A stretch of DNA of 64,000 bases, taken from NCBI GenBank assembly GCA_031002005.1, contig JARYHS010013631.1, positions 69,685,832-69,749,831 of the forward strand, written 5' to 3'. Origin of the DNA: Vandiemenella viatica. Its lineage: Eukaryota; Arthropoda; Insecta; Orthoptera; Morabidae. The position numbers and the translations under genes were made by a program. Positions 43,401 through 54,352 of this stretch are shown here, piece by piece; position 1 is the first letter of the stretch, and the number at the start of each line of letters is the position of its first letter. Below the pieces are notes generated by a model. That model made no database searches. It was not told the origin of the DNA and saw only the letters and a program-made list of their open reading frames with translations.

Positions 43401-43799
43401 TAAAGCAATTATGTAAATATGTAGCTAAATGTAACAGGCAAATCTAGAATGGAATTAGTTGTGGTTCACCCATACTATAACAATACCTATCATACATGGT
43501 TAAGCACAGAGTGACACTATAATACAGAGAAACCTGCAATACTGACAATCTTGTTTAACTGTTTCTAGTGATGGTAAATAATGTGTTGCAGATGTTTGTA
43601 ACGTTTTCCAAAAATGTTTTGTGATGTATTCGATGTGGTATTTCGTCTGTAATATAAATGTTTATAATTTGTTTGATACTAAATAATGTTGTTATTTTGT
43701 TTACTTCTAATGATGAATATATAATGTAGTACAAATGATTGAATGTGTCTGATGCTAAATTACGTCTTAATGATGTATAAATATGGTGGTTTCATTGGG
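43401..43799. other. AT-rich DNA, probably LINE 3'UTR remnant
   Basis: Contains repeated TAATGATG(A/T)ATA-like phrases. No coding signal. The CR1-like copy 2 begins at about 43800. Confidence 0.3.
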
Positions 43800-43804
43800 C
43801 ATGT

Positions 43805-44690
43805 GGAAACAGGAGAGAGAAAAGAGAAGAGGAAATGTGGGGCATAAATGAGACCCTCCCATGGTTTTGTCCACTTTGTCTTAGAGATAAAAGGATAAGA
43901 GATGTGGGCGAAACGATGGTGAAGAATGGTTGGTTGCTGATAACAGGTAGCAGGAGAAATACGGATAGTAGGGTACAGAAGCTAGAAACTTCAGAAATTG
44001 TGGGGAAAAATTATTTGACCTGTTACGAGAGTCAGGAGGAGAAGAATTTCATGCAGATGCAGCAGTAGGTAAAGTGCAGCAGGCCTTTAGGAATAGAGGC
44101 TTGCAGGAAAAGAATAGAAAAAAAGAGTTCTGCTGCCAGGTAAAGGGGCAGCAAGCCTTTAGAAATAGGGGAGTACAGGAAAAGAATAGAAAAAAATGGT
44201 TCTGTTGCTAGGTAGTAGCCATGGGAGAGGAGTAGGCCCTCTTCTGCAGAATCAGTTAGGCATTGGATACCAGGTCAGTAGTTTTTCAAAACTAGTGCAA
44301 TATTGGATCAGATTATATAGAATATAGGTTTTCTTTGTAGGAGTTTCATTATGGACAATAGTGATAGTGGGAGGTGCGGGGAATAGTATTGATAGAAACG
44401 TGAGTTATAGTATAGAGAGTGACCTGAGGAAGGTGGTGAAGGAGACCATGACCGGCCACAGTTGAACCACGCTGTGAGGCGGGTAAATGTGGAAACGGAA
44501 GTGCTACTTGGGAAAGGCATTAGTTCTGTCTTGGGGGCTGTGCCTGTAAACACCTTTGGTAGGTGGGGTTTCACTAAGCGTGGCCTAAATAGAAGGGACA
44601 AGGGTTTACTTTCTGAGTTGTTAGCCAAAGCTGTAAGGGAGCCCATTTCCAGCGATGATGGGATCTGGTCTATGCCTTTTTTAGGTTAGG
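43805..44690 (+). pseudogene. LINE ORF1 remnant: PHD-like finger and esterase-like region
   Basis: The N-terminal part (43835-44068) has NETLPWFCPLCLRDKR, the 'W-F-C-x2-C' end of a PHD-type zinc finger, followed by a VQKLE-type coiled segment. Near 44355 IVIVGGAGNSIDRNV resembles hydrolase block I. The C-terminal GFTKRGLNRR, KGLLSELLAKAVREP, then FLG-stop matches the copy 1 ORF1 end. PHD plus esterase in ORF1 is a known CR1-clade combination. Stops and shifts separate the parts. Confidence 0.65.
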
Positions 44691-44748
44691 GGCCACTGGT
44701 GTGGGGATGGAAATAGATGATCAAAATGATACTGATTGTAGATTCACG

Positions 44749-47272
44749 ATGGAAAAAATCACAAATGCTATAGAAATCGATGAAACTGCTGAAACAATAA
44801 CTGACTGGGGCAAAACTGGGAAAGCGGAGAAAAATGCTGAAAATTTCACAAAGCCAGTAATAAGGGTGTGTTACTGGTGAACTGTAGGAGTATAACGAAC
44901 AAAGTAATATAAATTGCAAATTTAATAGGGTACACGAACCACAAGTAATTATAGGTGTAGAATCCTGGTTAAAAGAATAAGCACTAGGCATTGAGTTTTA
45001 CCCGACTGTTACAGAGTGTACCGCAGAAATAGAGGAGTTTTCATACTGGCTACCAAAATCTATTACAGTTCACTAGTGTCCATAGATCATCACCATGAGT
45101 TAATTGGGATAGATTTCTCGGATGGTAAAAAAGAAAAAAAAAAATCAGGGTATTGGCTGCTTATCACAGTGGAAGAATGACTGATGAAGATGAGGCACTT
45201 GGGGAGAAATTAAATTCATACTCAGATTTCAGAGATGAGAATAGAATGGTCATTAATGGTTGGAATTTAAATTTACCAGATATTAACTGGGTAGGAAATA
45301 AGATTAATAACACAAGGAAACAGAGGTTTGCAAATACCTTATTAAGGAAAGGAGGGTTTTCACAAGTGGTAGAGAACATAAGGGGATAAAACATGTAGGA
45401 TATCATCCTAATAAAACCGAATGATAACCTTGTGAGGTGTCAAGTAACTGAAGGAATAAGTAATCACGAAGTGGTTGTGATGAATATTAGATGATTCAGT
45501 AAACCAGTAGCCAAAATTGTAGGGGGAAAGATACCATTGTAAAAAGGCACAGATTTTGAACTTTAAGAGATATTTCAAGAAAAGTTTCTGCAAATGGAAG
45601 GATGGCACAAGTAGAGTAGAGTCAAGGTGGGAAGAGTTCAAAGACATTATAAGAAGGGGAGAAGAAATATTTATTCCTAAAAAAAAAAATAAAGAGAAGT
45701 AGAGAACTTGTGTAATTTAATAGGTAGGTGAGGAAGTTAAAGAAGTTGGTAAGAAGCGAACATAACAGAGTTAAGAGACAGCATGGTAGCAGGGAATATC
45801 TGAAACAATTAAACAAGGAATTAATAATATCAAAGAAGGTGGCTAAATTGGTTTTATGAAGAGTATTATCGGGCAGGGGGACCACTGACGTATGCATCTA
45901 GAAATTTCTATGGCTATGTTATCAAACCGATGGGAATGGAGGGTGTTGAGACAATTGTAGATAAGAGTGGAAAAGAAGATACTGAGGCAGAGATTTCAAG
46001 TAACTGGTTTAGGGAGACAATTAAGGACAATGAATCAGAAATGGGAGATTGGAAATCGGAGAACGAGCTTAACAACACAATTAGAAATGAACAGACCAAA
46101 AAATTTGAACTAAGAAAGCTGAAAAAATGAAAGGGGCTGGAGTAGATAATATTACTACAGATGTCTTAAAGATAGCCGGATGTGACATTGTACCTTATCT
46201 TGAAAAATGATTTAAATTGAGTGTGGATACTTGTTGCTTACCACAGGACTGGAGAAGTACGATAGTAGTACCGGTACATAAAGGAGGGGTGAGAAATAGA
46301 GTCGAAAATTACAGGCCAATCAGTTTGACATCAGTGGTAGGTAAATTAATGGAGAGATTGATATGCAACCACATCAGAAATATATGCCAGGAGCGTAAGT
46401 GGTTTTCAAGTCGGCAAGGATATTCATCGGAATCTCAATTAGTGGGATATATGCAAGATATCATGAAATGGACAAGGGAGGCTATATTGATGGTGTAGCA
46501 CAAGAGCTTTCAAAGGCGTTTGACAGAGTAAGCCACAAAATGGTAGTAAATAAGGTAAAAACTATTGGAGTGGATGAGAAAGTGATTTGATGGGTAGAAG
46601 AATTTTTAAAAGGTAGAAAACAGAAAGTTAGGGTAGGAAATGCGGTATCAAAGGAAGTGGAAGTAAAGATGGGAGTGCCGCAGGGTAGCGTATTGGGACC
46701 ATTGCTATTCATTATTCTAATGAATAATTGTGTTGATTGTTTACTATCTGAAATTAGATTGTTTGCAGATGACATAATGCTGTATAAAAGGATCAAAACG
46801 AAAGAGGACTGTAAACAGTTGCAGGGTGATCTGGACAGGATATCTAATTGGGTTGGTAAACATGGGATGAAGGTAAATGCAAAGAAGAGTCAGCTTATTA
46901 GATACACAAATAAAAAACAAAGGTTGATTATCACTACAAGGTGGGAGAAAAATCGCTTGTTGAAGGCTTGAGATGTAAATATCTTGGCATAACATTTGAT
47001 AACAAGCTCAACTGAGCAGTACACATTGGACAAGTAGTAGGAAAATTTTTTAAAATCCTTCACTTGTTGGAGAAAGTGATGAGGGGATGTACGAGAGAAC
47101 TAATGGAATAGGGTTACAAAACGTTCGTCAAACCATTGTTCGAATATGGTAGTGTAGAATGGAACCCTCATTTTAAGTATCAAATACAGGAGTTGGAGAG
47201 GGTGCAAAAAAGGGCTGCTAGATATGGCTCTGGAAATTACCGTAGAACGCAATCAGCAACCGATATGATATA
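44749..47272 (+). pseudogene. LINE ORF2, heavily degraded
   Basis: The ATG at 44749 matches the copy 1 start context (GATTCACGATGG). Endonuclease pieces (LVNCRSI-like, YHSGRMTDEDEALGEKLNSY, NGWNLNLPDINW in place of GGDFNLPG) show loss of key residues. Reverse transcriptase motifs remain readable: YRPISLTSVVGKL, SKAFDRVSHK, MGVPQGSVLGPLL, LFADDIMLYKR. Multiple stops and indels are spread along the frame, more than in copy 1. It ends at the insertion point at 47272. Confidence 0.85.
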
Positions 47273-47475
47273 CATTCGGGAGGACGGTGGTTCGAATCCT
47301 CGTCCGGGAATCCAGATTTGGGTTTTCCATGGTTTCCCCAAATCCCTCCAGGTGATTGCCGGGATGCTTCCTTCAAAAGGCCATGGTCGAATTTCTTCCA
47401 GCTCCTCGTCCCCTGTCTCATCCCGCCTCTAATGACTTCGACGTCGACGAGGCGTAAAGCCATAAGTAAAAAAAA
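47273..47475 (+). mobile_element. SINE-A, 5'-truncated, inserted in CR1-like copy 2
   Basis: It starts at CATTCGGGAGGACGG, so the A box is missing. The B box GGTTCGAATCC (47290-47300), full body and GACGTCGACGAGGCGTAAAG 3' end with an A-rich tail are present. It adjoins the palindromic element directly. Confidence 0.9.
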
Positions 47476-47477
47476 GA

Positions 47478-48180
47478 TATAAAATAATTGTTTAAAAACA
47501 TAAAAACCGAATTCAAAAAAATCACACTAAAAATTTTAAAATAATTTTATACCTTTGCTTAGAAGAAAGTAACTCTAAATTTTCAATATTTTACGTTACT
47601 GTTATTGAAATTAGTTATTTTTGGAGTCGGTGCCAGCTGTCGCATCGCGAAGATCGATTTACTTAACTTTATTTGGTGTTCGAGGCGAAACGGGGAGTAC
47701 AATAAAAAATTCCGAGTATTTTACAGCAACTAGTGAGGGAGATATTGTTATTGCGGGAGACGGTTTAGGGAAACAAATTAGACAGTATTTTAATCTGTGA
47801 ATCGGCCTCATTGGTCGTCCAGGCATATCTCTGGCGCTACAGTGTCAGTTGGTAGGCTGCATCATGCAGTAAACGCTTTACAGTTAGCATAATATCGGGG
47901 TATCATCTGTATGTTTCAGTTTTGTTGAAACATGTAAGTAGTAACATGATTTTTATGTACTATTGTTATGCATTATTGTTTTTATCTTTTTGGTTTTCTT
48001 GGTTTGGCCGGCACCGACTACACAATTAACTAATTAATGTAAAAATTTCAATAGCACTAATATGAAATATTGTCCATTTAGATTTACTTTCTTCTAAGCA
48101 AGGTATAATATTATTTTAAAATTTTTAGTGTGCTTTTTTTTAAGGCAGTTTTTATATTTTTTAAACAATTATTTTGTTTT
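47478..48180. mobile_element. palindromic element with about 160-bp inverted arms
   Basis: The left arm (about 47478-47634) and right arm (about 48010-48177) are imperfect inverted repeats. Landmarks: AAAATAATTGTTTAAAAA, CACACTAAAAATTTTAAAAT, TTGCTTAGAAGAAAGTAA and AGTCGGTGCC on the left; the complements of TTTTTTAAACAATTATTTT, TTACTTTCTTCTAAGCAA and GGCACCGACT on the right. The centre (47640-48005) has no coding frame. The arms look like long terminal inverted repeats of a non-autonomous DNA element. No target duplication was secured because a SINE tail abuts the left end. Confidence 0.75.
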
Positions 48181-48239
48181 TGAATTTTTTAATGATATTA
48201 TAGTTTTCTTTGTATTTTAAACATGCCGCAGAAGTTCTG

Positions 48240-48290
48240 TTTTGCGAATTTCCTGGTAGCTCAGTGGTTAAAGCGCTTGATTTCAAAAAA
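48240..48290 (+). other. truncated tRNA-like head
   Basis: CCTGGTAGCTCAGTGGTTAA, then AGCGCTTGATTTC, then an A-run. The A box-like TAGCTCAGTGG is good, but there is no B box. It matches the head at 9050-9080. This is a retroposed or truncated tRNA-like fragment, not a tRNA gene. Confidence 0.5.
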
Positions 48291-48439
48291 AAAAAAATCT
48301 GTCTTTATATACCTCAACAACTCCCAGAACGAGGTGAATTGGATGCTGTCTTAAGGAACGTCAGGTTACATTTTGGCCCAGGCTGCCGCTCGATAATCGA
48401 AAATGTTATATCTGGGCATTAATACATATTACATACACA

Positions 48440-50940
48440 AATCTATCTCTGGGATATACCTGTTTGTTCCGGTATGACACAGAAAATATAGATTTTTAAT
48501 TGGTTTTCACAACGTGAAAGCTTGTGTTCCAAATTGATATCTGAGGAAAATGTTAAGGCATTAGGACACATTTATTTTATGAATATTCTGCCATGACTTA
48601 AAAATAGCTTGATTGATTTTGACTGGATTTAAAACTGTGGATTTTTGTAAAGAACATTGGAAATTAAAATGGGTGGAGATAAAGGGGAGAGATTGGGCTT
48701 TGTTATACTAAATGTAGACGGTCTTTTCTGATTGATTTAAATTGTACGTGTGTAAATTTCTATTGATATGAGATAAAAACTGTAGGTATGTATAAAAAAC
48801 AATTAAGAGGTGTACAGGCGAAGAGTAGTTTGTTTTTTGTAAATCTAGTATGGACAATATTTTTCTCTTTGGTTTAAAGTATACATGCGCGGTGTTCCAT
48901 CGAAATCTGATAAAAACTGTGGGTATCTATAAAGAACAGTGGAAATAAGGAGGGGAGGGGGTAGAAGGGTAGAGGAGCTGTGCTCCTGCAACCAAATTGA
49001 AATACAATTGTTCTGTATATTTTAAAGTATACGTGTGCGGATTTCCTTCAGAATCGGATAGGATCTGTAGCTTAGTGTTGATTAAGAGGATGGAAAGGGG
49101 AAGAAGGGTTTGGCTTTTCTAAACCAATTGTAGACAGTATTTTTCTGTTTGTTTTGAAGTATAAATGTGCATACTTCCTTCAAAATCAGACAGAAACTGC
49201 AGCTTTATATAAAGAACATTGACGGTAATTAGAGGGGTAAAAAGGCGAATAGGGATGCGTTCTTGTGAAAGTAATATGGAAAGTATTTTTCTATTTATTT
49301 TAAAATATACGCATACGAAGTTCCACCGAAATCGGATTAAAATGTGGGTTTGTACAAAAATTAAGGGGTGTAAATGGGGAGCTAGGGTATTTTTTGGAAT
49401 TTTTTGTCATAAATCTTCTGCATAAAAAAATACATGTATGTGCCAACTTTCATAAAGATCTGTCAAATGGTGTCGACTGTAGCTTTATAAAAGGAAAATT
49501 GACAAAACTCAAGGGGGTGGAACCGGGAGAAGGGTTCAGTTTTTGCAAACGAAAAGTTGACATTACTTTTCTCTTTGTTTTATAGTAAAACTGTGGGTTT
49601 GTATAAAAATTAAGTGGTTTAATGGGGAGAGGCAGTGGTTTTTTTATTTTTTGGTCAGACACCTTCTTCGTGAAAAAATACATATAAGCGCCAACTTTCA
49701 AATGGTAATCTGTCAAACGGTGTCGACTGTGGCTTTTATAAAGAACATTGAAAAAAATTAATGGGGTGGAAGGAGGGAGAGGGGTTGGGCTTTGGCATCA
49801 AATGCTAACAGGATTTTGAAGTATACTTCTGCAAAGTTCAAGCAAAATCAAATAAGAAATGTAGGTTTGTAAAAAACTAAGGGGCATATAGGAGGAGAGG
49901 GGTGGTTTTTTATTTTGTTTGGTCAGAAATCTTCTCCACGAAAAATTACATGTATATGCCATCTTTGATGGTAATTGGTCAAACGGTGTCGACTGTGGCT
50001 TTTTATAAAGGAAGCGCCCATATACCACGTAGCTTCATTTTGGCCTCCTGTGAATCCCCCCCCCCCCCCCCCCCCGTAACCCTACGTGACTTTTGCCTCT
50101 ACCCCCCCCCCTCACGTAGCACGTAGCTTTTCCCCCTTTTGATTCCAGAAGACATTTTGTACTGTTTTCTCTAGTCTATTGTAAATTAGATACAGTGATA
50201 ATTAAATGAAGGGAATAAATATTCACATGCTGTTGTGTGTTCTGTTCCTCATTTTAACTGTGAAAAATGTTATGAGAAGAAAGCTACGTGGCCTGGCTCG
50301 GAAACCCCCCCTCCCCCCACGTATTCCAGCGTAGCCTTCTAGCCAACCCCCCCTCCCCTCTCCACGTAATTTGTGTACGCTCCCAAAGAACATTGACAAA
50401 AATTAAGGGGGTGGCAGGAGGGAAGGGGTTGGGCTTTGGTAGACTAAATATTTCAGGATTTTTCTCTTAATTTTAAAGTATACTTGTTCAAAGTTCAATT
50501 AAAATCAGATATGAAATGTAGATTTGCAAAAAACTAAGGGGCATATAGGAGGAGAGGGGTGGTTTTTTATTTTTTTGGTCAGAAACCTTTTCCATGAAAA
50601 ATTACATGTATATACCAACTTTGATGGTAATCGGTCAAACGAAAGAACATTGACAAAAATTAAGGGGGAAGATAGGGGCAGAGGGGTTCACTTATTTCAA
50701 ACAAAAAGTTGACAGTATTTTTCTCTTTATTTTTGATTATACATGTCCAAAGATCCATCGAAATCGGATAAGAAATGTGGGTTTGTATAAAAATTAAGGG
50801 GTCTAAGGGGGTAGAAGAGGTGGTTTCTGAATGAAATTCATATGGTACCACTTTGGAGGTATAACCTATCAACTAAAAAAATTTCATTTAAATCGGTTCA
50901 AAATTGGCGAAGATATCGCTGAACATGGATAAAAAAAATA
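48440..50940 (+). repeat. degenerate tandem (minisatellite-like) array with alternating units
   Basis: Two unit types recur. One contains TTTTAAAGTATAC(A/G)TGTGC, TCCATCGAAATC(G/T)GATA and a GGGG(A/T)GGA(A/G)-rich block; its anchors lie near 48737, 48877, 49021, 49149, 49297, 49814, 50472 and 50729. The other contains ATACATGTAT(A/G)TGCCAACTTT, GGTAATC(G/T)GTCAAACGGTG and TCGACTGTGGCTTT(T)ATAAA, near 49430, 49680, 49960 and 50610. Simple units are about 130-150 bp apart. An H1 element (50010-50384) has landed in one unit. The right end carries AAATCGGTTCAAAATTGGCG and a T-run of about 36 (50971-51006). Such text occurs in some LINE 3'UTRs, so the array may derive from one. Confidence 0.75.
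50010..50384. mobile_element. H1 family TIR element, copy 3, inside the tandem array
   Basis: The left end GGAAGCGCCCATATACCACG is diverged; the right end ACGTAATTTGTGTACGCTCCC is closer to consensus. The flanking 3-bp repeat is AAA (50007-50009 and 50385-50387). The intact array unit TTTATAAAGAACATTGA at about 49735 shows the uninterrupted site, so the ends and the 3-bp duplication are independently supported. Confidence 0.88.
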
Positions 50941-50966
50941 AAAAAACAGACGAATTGAGAACCTGC

Positions 50967-51006
<40 letters not shown>

Positions 51007-51016
51007 AAATCGGTTA

Positions 51017-51380
51017 AAAAGAGCTGGAATGAGATTTATTGGAATACAGTAGTGTGAAGACAGTCATGGAAGTGTTCAAGGCGTATATTGGTGATGAGGC
51101 GTGGAATGATATTGATTTAAGGATTAAATGTAATGTATGGAAGGGAAAAAAAGACCTTGACCACAAGATGGCATTCAATTTCAGGCACAAAGGTGTAGGT
51201 AAGGTAGGTCAGGGATTGGAATAAGTTACCAAGAGAATTGATAAGTAATTTACCAAAAACGTTGAAACAATTTAAAGTTAAATTTGTAGAAGTCAAAAGT
51301 AGATGGGTACTGTAAAGAGAGGAAATGGATGTGTAGGGAAATAACCACCGGCGCGTGCCCTTCCTTGCAATTAAATTAAA
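51017..51380 (+). mobile_element. CR1-like LINE copy 2, detached 3' end
   Basis: The segment resumes the ORF2 C-terminus (VFKAYIGDEAWNDIDLRIKC, then DHKMAFNFRHKGVG) and ends with CAATTAAATTAAA, matching 5125-5510 of copy 1. A frameshift lies near 51210. Its 5' edge (AAAGAGCTGGAATGAG) joins in sequence to 47272, so it is most simply the tail of the same insertion. Confidence 0.8.
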
Positions 51381-51384
51381 CATA

Positions 51385-52090
51385 TTATAAGTGTTTGTAA
51401 GTTTTGATAGAATGTATTTATCATTTGTTAGCTGGTAATAATTGGCGAAAGCCAAAGACCATAAGTAAATAAATAAAAATAAACGCTGTTTAAACCATAA
51501 TGGTAATATTTCCTTGGATCCCGTTCATCCAGAAAGATTTAAGGTCAGCAAAACGTATGTTTCTCTCCCAGTTGAAAAGTTTACATTGTAAGATATAAAG
51601 AAATTAAGTAACATTAATAGGGGAGAATCAAGTAGCATTATCAAGAATCATAGTTCACGTGACTCTCCTAAAGTCCGCCTCCCACGCCTTACATGGGAGG
51701 AATGTAATTTAAAAATAATATTAATAATAATAAGGGTGCATGGTTAGAAAATGGCTTTGGGACGAACAGGAGAAGATATTTTAAAGTTTCAGGCACCTTT
51801 TTTTTCAGACGGATTTTGCTAGAGCCCATTATTTAAATAGAATTCAAAACAATTTATGCCATTGGCTGAGTATATTGTTGACTACACAGTAAAACTTGTT
51901 ACCTATGACGTCACGATTATGCTGTAATTACATATGATAGCCCATTTATCATAATAAAACAAATTGGATATGTGGCGTTATTCCTAACCTTGTGTAATTA
52001 TTGTGTGAATTTTACGGGTGCAGGAAACTTATCGTAAGTTCGATAACATGTAATTGTAGTTTTTGTTGCATATTCTATCATTATGATGTG
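51385..52090. other. unassigned AT-rich DNA
   Basis: Contains an (AAT)n stretch near 51709-51732. No feature was recognised. Confidence 0.3.
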
Positions 52091-52094
52091 GCTT

Positions 52095-52320
52095 ATGACT
52101 TTGCAGCTCGTCGACGTAGTCATTAGAGACGGGAGACGATTGGTGGCACGGACTAGGTAGGAATTCGTAAATGGCCTTTTGAATAAACCATTCCGGCACT
52201 CGCCGTGATTTTAGGAAACCGAATTCTCAATGGCCGAACTGGTTTTCTGAAACCACGTTCTCTGGAATGAAAGGCCCGAGAGTTATCGCTCACATACCAA
52301 GCTCGGTGTAATCTGACGAA
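52095..52320 (-). mobile_element. SINE-A, minus strand, degraded
   Basis: The inverted 3' end (CAGCTCGTCGACGTAGTCAT), body (GAATTCGTAAATGGCCTTTT, CCGGCACTCGCC) and head (CCAAGCTCGGTG) are recognisable, but the B box is lost. No target duplication was found. Confidence 0.7.
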
Positions 52321-52381
52321 TGAGAACAGTAAGACTGGAATCATTTAGCAGTCTACTGTTCCACTGTCAGTTGGATGGTTA

Positions 52382-52737
52382 GTTGGCATCCATAAATTAT
52401 GTGAGGTGTTTTTCCGGATTTCCGGACTCCTCCCCACCACCCCTCGGGTGAGATCAGGTCCGTGAGACCCCCTCCCCTCCCCTATAAATCACCGTCACAA
52501 CTTTTTGAGACTTTTTTTTTTAGGTCTCACCCTACCAAAGCCGGTTACACCCCCACTTTTCGACGAAAAAAACCCCAAAAATCGACTTTCCCGTCGTTTG
52601 TAGAGTTTTTTTTAACCTCACGTGAGATTTCCATGCGCCCCCCCCCCTCCCTCCCTCTTCGTGAGATTTGGTGAGATTTGGTGAGATTTCGCCGGACCCC
52701 CGCCCCATTTCACCTCACAGAATTTATCTACGCCCCC
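52382..52737. mobile_element. H2 family TIR element, copy 2
   Basis: The left end GTTGGCATCCATAAATTATG is diverged; the right end GAATTTATCTACGCCCCC is the partner. The flanking repeat is TTA (52379-52381 and 52738-52740). The interior GTGAGATTTGGTGAGATTTC and TTTCCGGATTTCCGGACTCC motifs match copy 1 at 35696-36055. Confidence 0.85.
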
Positions 52738-52785
52738 TTATGAAGCTGTACGTACTTCTGGACTACAAACTCGAATGACAAAACT

Positions 52786-52788
<3 letters not shown>

Positions 52789-52832
<44 letters not shown>

Positions 52833-52877
52833 CTGCTTAACGTCTCTCTAACAGCGAGGTCTTTAGAGACGAGACAG
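52789..52877 (-). mobile_element. SINE-A 3' end only, with a long T-run
   Basis: A T-run of about 42 is followed by ATCTGCTTAACGTCTCTCTA and ACAGCGAGGTCTTTAGAGAC, the inverted 3' tail of the 477-716 subtype. Everything upstream of the tail is missing, so it is a severely 5'-truncated insertion. Confidence 0.85.
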
Positions 52878-53024
52878 TACACAAAACTGAAATTTCCCTA
52901 TATTTCTAGATAGAAAGTTGAAAGCGGTAACGGTTTGAATGAATTGTCACTTTGAGCGGAAGGCAAAATTATAAAACCCACGATTGTGTTGAAATATTGT
53001 TTTCTAGCACCAAATTTAAGTTCT

Positions 53025-54345
53025 AATTTGATTTAATTGCGATTGAGCACTTGCTGCGATGGCAATTTCTCTTCACACCCATTCTTCCCTTTTCTTGTAC
53101 CCTGCTACTAACGCTCCTTACGAAATTTAAGTTCTTTCGGCGTTTTTGGTAAATTATTTATCTATTTCTTCAGTAATTTATTCCAGTCCTTGACTACCTC
53201 ACCCACAAATGAAAAATTTTCCGCTCCCTTAAGCCTGAAATCGAGTTTAACTTGTGATCTGGTCATCTTTTGCCTTACTTCGATAATTCTTAATTCTTCC
53301 TCCAGTATTTTCCTAATCCTCATCACCAATTTACCAGTTGAAAATTCCCAGCAATCTCTTCACCCTCCTCTGGACTTCCAATGAATCCCAATTCAACGGC
53401 TTTGTGATATCAATTGCTGATAGTGTTCTGAGTAATTTTCATAGACGAATCTAGCTGCCCTCCTTTGCACCTCCCATAGTGCACCTCCTTTATTCAAGCA
53501 ATGCTCTGACCAAAGTTTTGAAACCTAGTTCCCTCATTTCTAAGGTACATACTTTCACCAACGTCTCCAATGAATGAAGGATTTTGAGACCATTTCATGC
53601 AACATGTCCTGCCAGTTGTGTTTATTACCAAATATTATGCCAAGTTATTTACACCTCACATCTTCAGCAATCAATTCCCACTCTACAATCATAAACAATT
53701 TATAGTTCTTTGTTTGTGTATCTAATAAGCTGACTCTTCTTGGAATTTATGCATACCTGTCCATATCGCACTCCAGCTGTTACAAGTTTTCACCCTTTTA
53801 GATCCTATTATTTATCATTATGTCATCTGCAAACAACCTAACTTTTGACTGTAAATCATTAACACTGTCAATTATTAGTATAACAATTGTCGCAATTCAC
53901 TACCTTGTGCCATTCTTATTTTCACTTCCCCTTTATTTTCATACTTCATATATATTCTACCCCAACTCTTTACTTTTTATCCTTCAAGAATTTTTTCAAC
54001 CGTCAAGTTACTTTACATTCACTCCAATCGTTTTTACTTAATTCAGCACCATTTTATGGCTCACTCTGTCAAATGCCTTATAACGATCTAGTGCTTCATT
54101 ATCAACATGTAAATTTCATTGTCATCCAAAATATCTTGCATATGCTCTACTAACTGAGCTTCACATAAATATTGTTGCCTAAAGCCATTTCGTCGATTTG
54201 CAAAACATTTTCTTTCCTCACAGACATTTCTGGTGGGGTTACGATTAATGTACCTACCACTGATGTCAAACTAATCGCCGTGTAATTTTCAACCCTATTT
54301 GTCGCCATCCCTTATGGACCGGTACTTCTTTTGCACTTTTCCATA
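53025..54345 (-). mobile_element. CR1-like LINE copy 3, minus strand, strongly decayed
   Basis: Read on the minus strand it follows copy 1 from the CCGGTCCATAAGGGATGG segment (about 54320, equal to 4090 of copy 1) to the 3' TTGCAATTAAA-type end near 53030. Landmarks include TGCAAATCGACGAAATGGCT, GTTTGCAGATGACATAATG (53814-53832, the catalytic ADD codons) and TGGAGACGTTGGTGAAAGT. Many indels and stops occur; it is the oldest-looking copy of this family here. Its 5' edge abuts a Tc1 fragment. Confidence 0.82.
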
Positions 54346-54352
54346 ACTAACT

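Larger units (their letters stand above)
43800..47272 (+). mobile_element. CR1-like LINE copy 2, main segment
   Basis: Same family as 2332-5515 but longer at the 5' side: it preserves a PHD-like piece and the esterase-like half of ORF1. ORF2 is heavily mutated. The element stops at ...CCGATATGATATA (47272), exactly where copy 1 and copy 4 continue with GAGCTGGAA-type text. That continuation is found at about 51017, so the 3' end of this copy is the segment at 51017-51380. The intervening 3.75 kb is later insertion. Confidence 0.85.

Noticed and set aside
43835..44068. Possible host PHD-finger gene exon
   Set aside because: It lies directly upstream of, and in order with, the esterase-like ORF1 end and ORF2 of a LINE. 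The CR1-clade ORF1 explanation is simpler.
48440..50940. Possible CRISPR-like or satellite array
   Set aside because: Units are long (about 130-250 bp), degenerate and without spacer structure, and the context is clearly eukaryotic transposon DNA.
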